Origin: Hymenobacter sp. BRD128
Lineage (GTDB): Bacteria > Bacteroidota > Bacteroidia > Cytophagales > Hymenobacteraceae
NCBI RefSeq assembly: GCF_013256625.1
Contig: NZ_CP053908.1
Coordinates: 3,968,001 to 4,032,000 of the forward strand
Direction of reading: 5' to 3'
DNA: 64,000 bases
Under the pieces are notes generated by a model that had not been told where the DNA came from, did no database searches, and saw only the letters and a program-made list of their open reading frames with translations. Made by a program: the position numbers and the translations under genes. Positions 61,582 to 64,000 of the stretch are shown here, in pieces (the stretch's first letter is position 1; every line of letters starts with the position of its first letter).

Positions 61582-63126
61582 ATGAAACTCCTCTCCGCCG
61601 CCCAAATCCGTGAGCTTGACCAGGCTACCATCCGCGAGCAGCGCACCACTTCCACGGCCCTTATGGAGCGCGCGGCCAACGCGCTGGCCGGCTGGCTCTA
61701 CCAGCACTACACCCCGGCCGAGGCGGGCGAAATCCTGCTCCTGTGCGGCCCCGGCAACAACGGCGGCGACGGCCTGGCCCTGGCGCGCCTGCTGTACTTG
61801 GCCGGCTACGCCGTGCGGCTAGGCCTGCTGCCCGCCGCCACCTACTCCGACGACTACGAGTACAACCACCACGTGCTGCCCAAAGTCATTGCCATTCAAG
61901 AGCTCAGCGCCGACAAGCTGCCCGAGATTCAGCCCGGCACGCTGGTGATTGATGCCCTGTTCGGCACCGGCCTCAGCCGCCCGCTCGCGGGCGTGGCCGC
62001 CGCCGTGGTGCAGCACCTCAACGACAGCCAGGCCCGCGTGGTGGCCATCGACCTGCCCAGCGGCCTGCTGGCCGACGCGCCCCAGCCCGACCCCCAGGCG
62101 CCCGTGGTGCAGGCTAGCCATACCATCAGCTTCGGGCTACCTAAGCTGGCTTTTTTGTTGCCGCAAAATGCTGGTTACGTGGGCGAATGGCACGTGGTGG
62201 ACATTGGCCTGAGTCCCGATTTTATTGCGCAAGCCGACACGCCCTGGCACTTTACGCGGATGCCGGGCACCGGCGGCTTCGATGCGGCCCTGGCCGCCCA
62301 GCAGCCCGATGTGGCGCTGCCCCGGCGCGGTAAATTTGCCTACAAAAACACCTTCGGTCATGCCCTGCTGCTGGCGGGCAGCCGGGGCAAGGTGGGCGCG
62401 GCCGTGCTGGCTGGCGGGGCCTGCCTGCGCGGCGGCGTGGGCCTGCTCACGGTAGCGGTGCCGGGCTGCGGCTACGACATCATCCAAACCACCCGGCCCG
62501 AGGCCATGTGCCTGCCCGACCCGCAGGCCGATTTTATCAGCCTATTGCCGGACTTGAAATCGTACCAGGCAGTGGGTATCGGCTCCGGCCTGGGCCAGCA
62601 GGAGGCTAGCCGCGCCGTGCTCGAAAAGCTGCTGCGCGAAGCCAGGGTGCCGCTCGTCATTGACGCCGACGCGCTCAACCTGCTCGGCGAGCACCGCGAG
62701 CTGCTAGCCCTGCTGCCCAAAAACACGGTGCTCACGCCCCACATCGGCGAGTTTACGCGCCTCACCTCAACCGCCCGCGACGACTACCACCGCCTGGAGC
62801 TGCTGCGCGAGTTTACTCGGCAGCATCAGTGCGTAGTCATCCTGAAAGGGGCCTACACGGCCGTGGGCGCGCCCGATGGCCGGGTGTACTTCAACAGCAC
62901 CGGCAACCCTGGCATGGGCACCGGCGGCAGCGGCGACGTGCTCACGGGCCTGGTGCTGGCCCTGCGCGCCGACCAGCGCCTCGGCCCGGTGCTGGCTGCC
63001 CGCCTGGCCGTGCTGGCCCACGGCCACGCCGGCGACCTCGCCGCCCGCGAAACCGGTGAGGCCGGGCTGGTGGCCGGCGACCTGGTGCAGCACCTGGGCC
63101 CGGCGCTGGCGGCGCTCACCCGCTAG
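61582..63126 (+). CDS. nnrDE: Bifunctional NAD(P)HX epimerase / ADP-dependent dehydratase
   Basis: A 514-residue metabolite-repair enzyme that restores damaged, hydrated NAD(P)H. The N-terminal epimerase (YjeF_N) has LLCGPGNNGGDGLALARLLY. It continues with ALFGTGLSRPLAGVAAAVVQ and VAIDLPSGLLADAPQPDPQA. The C-terminal ADP-dependent dehydratase (carbohydrate-kinase fold) has HALLLAGSRGKVGAAVLAGG, LPKNTVLTPHIGEFTRL, and GNPGMGTGGSGDVLTGLVLA with the catalytic Asp. Both domains look intact. The ATG at 61582 lies 45 bases from the divergent hydrolase gene. Confidence 0.95.
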   Translation: MKLLSAAQIRELDQATIREQRTTSTALMERAANALAGWLYQHYTPAEAGEILLLCGPGNNGGDGLALARLLYLAGYAVRLGLLPAATYSDDYEYNHHVLPKVIAIQELSADKLPEIQPGTLVIDALFGTGLSRPLAGVAAAVVQHLNDSQARVVAIDLPSGLLADAPQPDPQAPVVQASHTISFGLPKLAFLLPQNAGYVGEWHVVDIGLSPDFIAQADTPWHFTRMPGTGGFDAALAAQQPDVALPRRGKFAYKNTFGHALLLAGSRGKVGAAVLAGGACLRGGVGLLTVAVPGCGYDIIQTTRPEAMCLPDPQADFISLLPDLKSYQAVGIGSGLGQQEASRAVLEKLLREARVPLVIDADALNLLGEHRELLALLPKNTVLTPHIGEFTRLTSTARDDYHRLELLREFTRQHQCVVILKGAYTAVGAPDGRVYFNSTGNPGMGTGGSGDVLTGLVLALRADQRLGPVLAARLAVLAHGHAGDLAARETGEAGLVAGDLVQHLGPALAALTR

Positions 63127-63132
63127 CCTTGC

Positions 63133-63798
63133 CTAGTGCCAGGGCAGAAGGTAGCTGGCCTGTATTTGCCCGCTCAGGCTGTGGGCATTTGGGTAGCCGT
63201 AGTTGCTGGACAGGCCATCGTGCGACTGGCTGAAAAAGGTGTCGCTGTAACGCAATTCGAGGCCGGCGCCGCAGTGCCAGCGGTAGCCCACGGCCGCCAC
63301 CGCCGAAAACTCCCAGCGCCGGTAGTAGCGCAGGTCGGTATTAATAGTTTCGGTAGGGCCGAGCGGCACGCCCGCTGGCGAAACCTGCTGAGAATGATAC
63401 GTATTGCGCACCTGCACCAGGTAACCGGCCTGCGGCCCCACGGCGGCAAAGAAGCCGCCACGCGCGATGCCCAGCAGCAGCGGCAGCTTGAGATAGTCGG
63501 AGCGAAACCTAGCGTCATACTCCGTTGCGGGATGGCTTAGCCGGTAGCCTTGCTGGCTGTACAGCAGCTCGGGCTGCAAAAACCAGCGCTGCGCCGCGCC
63601 GAGCGGCACCGTGGCAAACACCCCGCCCATGCCGCCCACCAACGGCGAAACCTTAGGGTCGCCGCTGGTGCCGGGGCCGACAATGGTGGAAAGCGTAGCG
63701 CCAGCCTTGAGGCCAAAGCGGACCGGCTGGCCCGTTTGGGCCTGGCTCAGCACCGGGGCCGCCAGCAGCCCAAGTGCAAATAAGCTAACTGTTTTCAT
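63133..63798 (-). CDS. Outer-membrane beta-barrel protein (PorT/OmpW-like small barrel)
   Basis: A 221-residue secreted protein with signal peptide (MKTVSLFALGLLAAPVLSQA, then QAQTG). The mature part is an eight- to ten-stranded small barrel of the Bacteroidota 'outer membrane beta-barrel' type: VRFGLKAGATLSTIVG, RWFLQPELLYSQQGYRL, YLKLPLLLGIARGGFFAAVG, RRWEFSAVAAVGYRWHCGAG, and a last strand ending SYLLPWH. No function can be assigned. It converges with nnrDE. Confidence 0.8.
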   Translation of the reverse strand: MKTVSLFALGLLAAPVLSQAQTGQPVRFGLKAGATLSTIVGPGTSGDPKVSPLVGGMGGVFATVPLGAAQRWFLQPELLYSQQGYRLSHPATEYDARFRSDYLKLPLLLGIARGGFFAAVGPQAGYLVQVRNTYHSQQVSPAGVPLGPTETINTDLRYYRRWEFSAVAAVGYRWHCGAGLELRYSDTFFSQSHDGLSSNYGYPNAHSLSGQIQASYLLPWH

Positions 63799-64000
63799 AC
63801 TGTGTTACTAAAAAATAACTTCTTATGACACAAGGATATAAATAAGGGCCGATAGGTTGCAAGGTGCCAGCTTACCCACGCAATGCTTAGGTCCCTTACC
63901 AGTGGTCGTGAAGGCACACGCTTGGTGCCGCTCCACTGGGCTCGCGCAGCCGCAGCACCAGCTACGCGCAAAATACTTGCTTGCTATAAAAGGTTGACTT
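63799..64000. other. End of window, no gene recognised
   Basis: The last 200 bases hold no open frame that looks coding. TATCCTTG on the - strand (about 63828-63835) is one base off the -7 consensus and may be the promoter of the barrel protein gene. The rest shows no clear repeat or RNA feature. Confidence 0.35.

Overview
ORGANISM. The window looks like a chromosomal segment of a high-GC member of the Bacteroidota, most likely a Hymenobacter-type cytophagale. The signs are a C-terminal type IX secretion (T9SS) sorting domain, a DUF1800/DUF1501 gene pair, starts without Shine-Dalgarno sequences, promoter -7 elements of the Bacteroidota type TAnnTTTG, and typical lipoprotein signals. This is inference; no rRNA or tRNA gene is present to test it. 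LAYOUT. 1-8.2 kb: envelope and housekeeping genes (lipoprotein, membrane protein, M13 peptidase, MgtE Mg2+ transporter, OprB-like porin, Uma2 protein, S1/P1 nuclease), then a 730-bp gap holding a convincing promoter-structure-terminator unit for an undescribed small RNA near 7842-7997. 8.2-19.9 kb: a nucleotide biosynthesis block on the + strand: pyrF, pyrE, purL, purQ, purC, a SnoaL-like gene, purD, purN, purF, purM. Together these cover most of the path from PRPP to SAICAR; purE, purK, purB and purH are not in the window. Large dispersed palindromes sit between pyrF/pyrE, pyrE/purL and purF/purM. 19.9-23.2 kb: a small accessory insertion. An Xre/RES toxin-antitoxin pair lies between two copies of the 3' end of pncB, and pncB itself is frameshifted. 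23.2-31 kb: DUF1345, DUF72, RlpA-like, DUF1501 and DUF1800 proteins and a glycosyltransferase; the DUF1501 and DUF1800 genes each carry a one-base frameshift in a short G/C stretch. 31.2-39.1 kb: signalling and defence: an ECF sigma factor with a membrane serine protease whose N terminus resembles an anti-sigma domain, an McrBC-type restriction pair, and a cyclic-nucleotide-sensing histidine kinase next to a receiver-thioredoxin-reductase fusion. 39-45.5 kb: acyltransferase, SDR, NlpC/P60, YkvA, and an acyl carrier protein with Thr in place of the phosphopantetheine Ser. 45.5-52.6 kb: a complete tetR-tolC-adaptor-RND efflux operon on the - strand. 52.8-64 kb: ispF, M28 peptidase, LutB-like protein, a K+-channel-like protein, serine dehydratase, MsrB, HxlR regulator facing an Old Yellow Enzyme, a small hydrolase, NnrD/NnrE repair enzyme and an outer-membrane barrel. 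HOW IT WORKS TOGETHER. Most genes are short transcription units punctuated by strong hairpin terminators. Several promoters place the -7 element only 2-7 bases before the start codon, which suggests frequent leaderless mRNAs. Two families of long palindromes are spread through the gaps. The most unusual points are the toxin-antitoxin cassette bounded by a duplicated pncB tail (a probable NAD+-degrading toxin beside an NAD+ salvage gene), the candidate small RNA, the anti-sigma-protease fusion, the ACP without its serine, and the redox fusion protein that has lost its CxxC.
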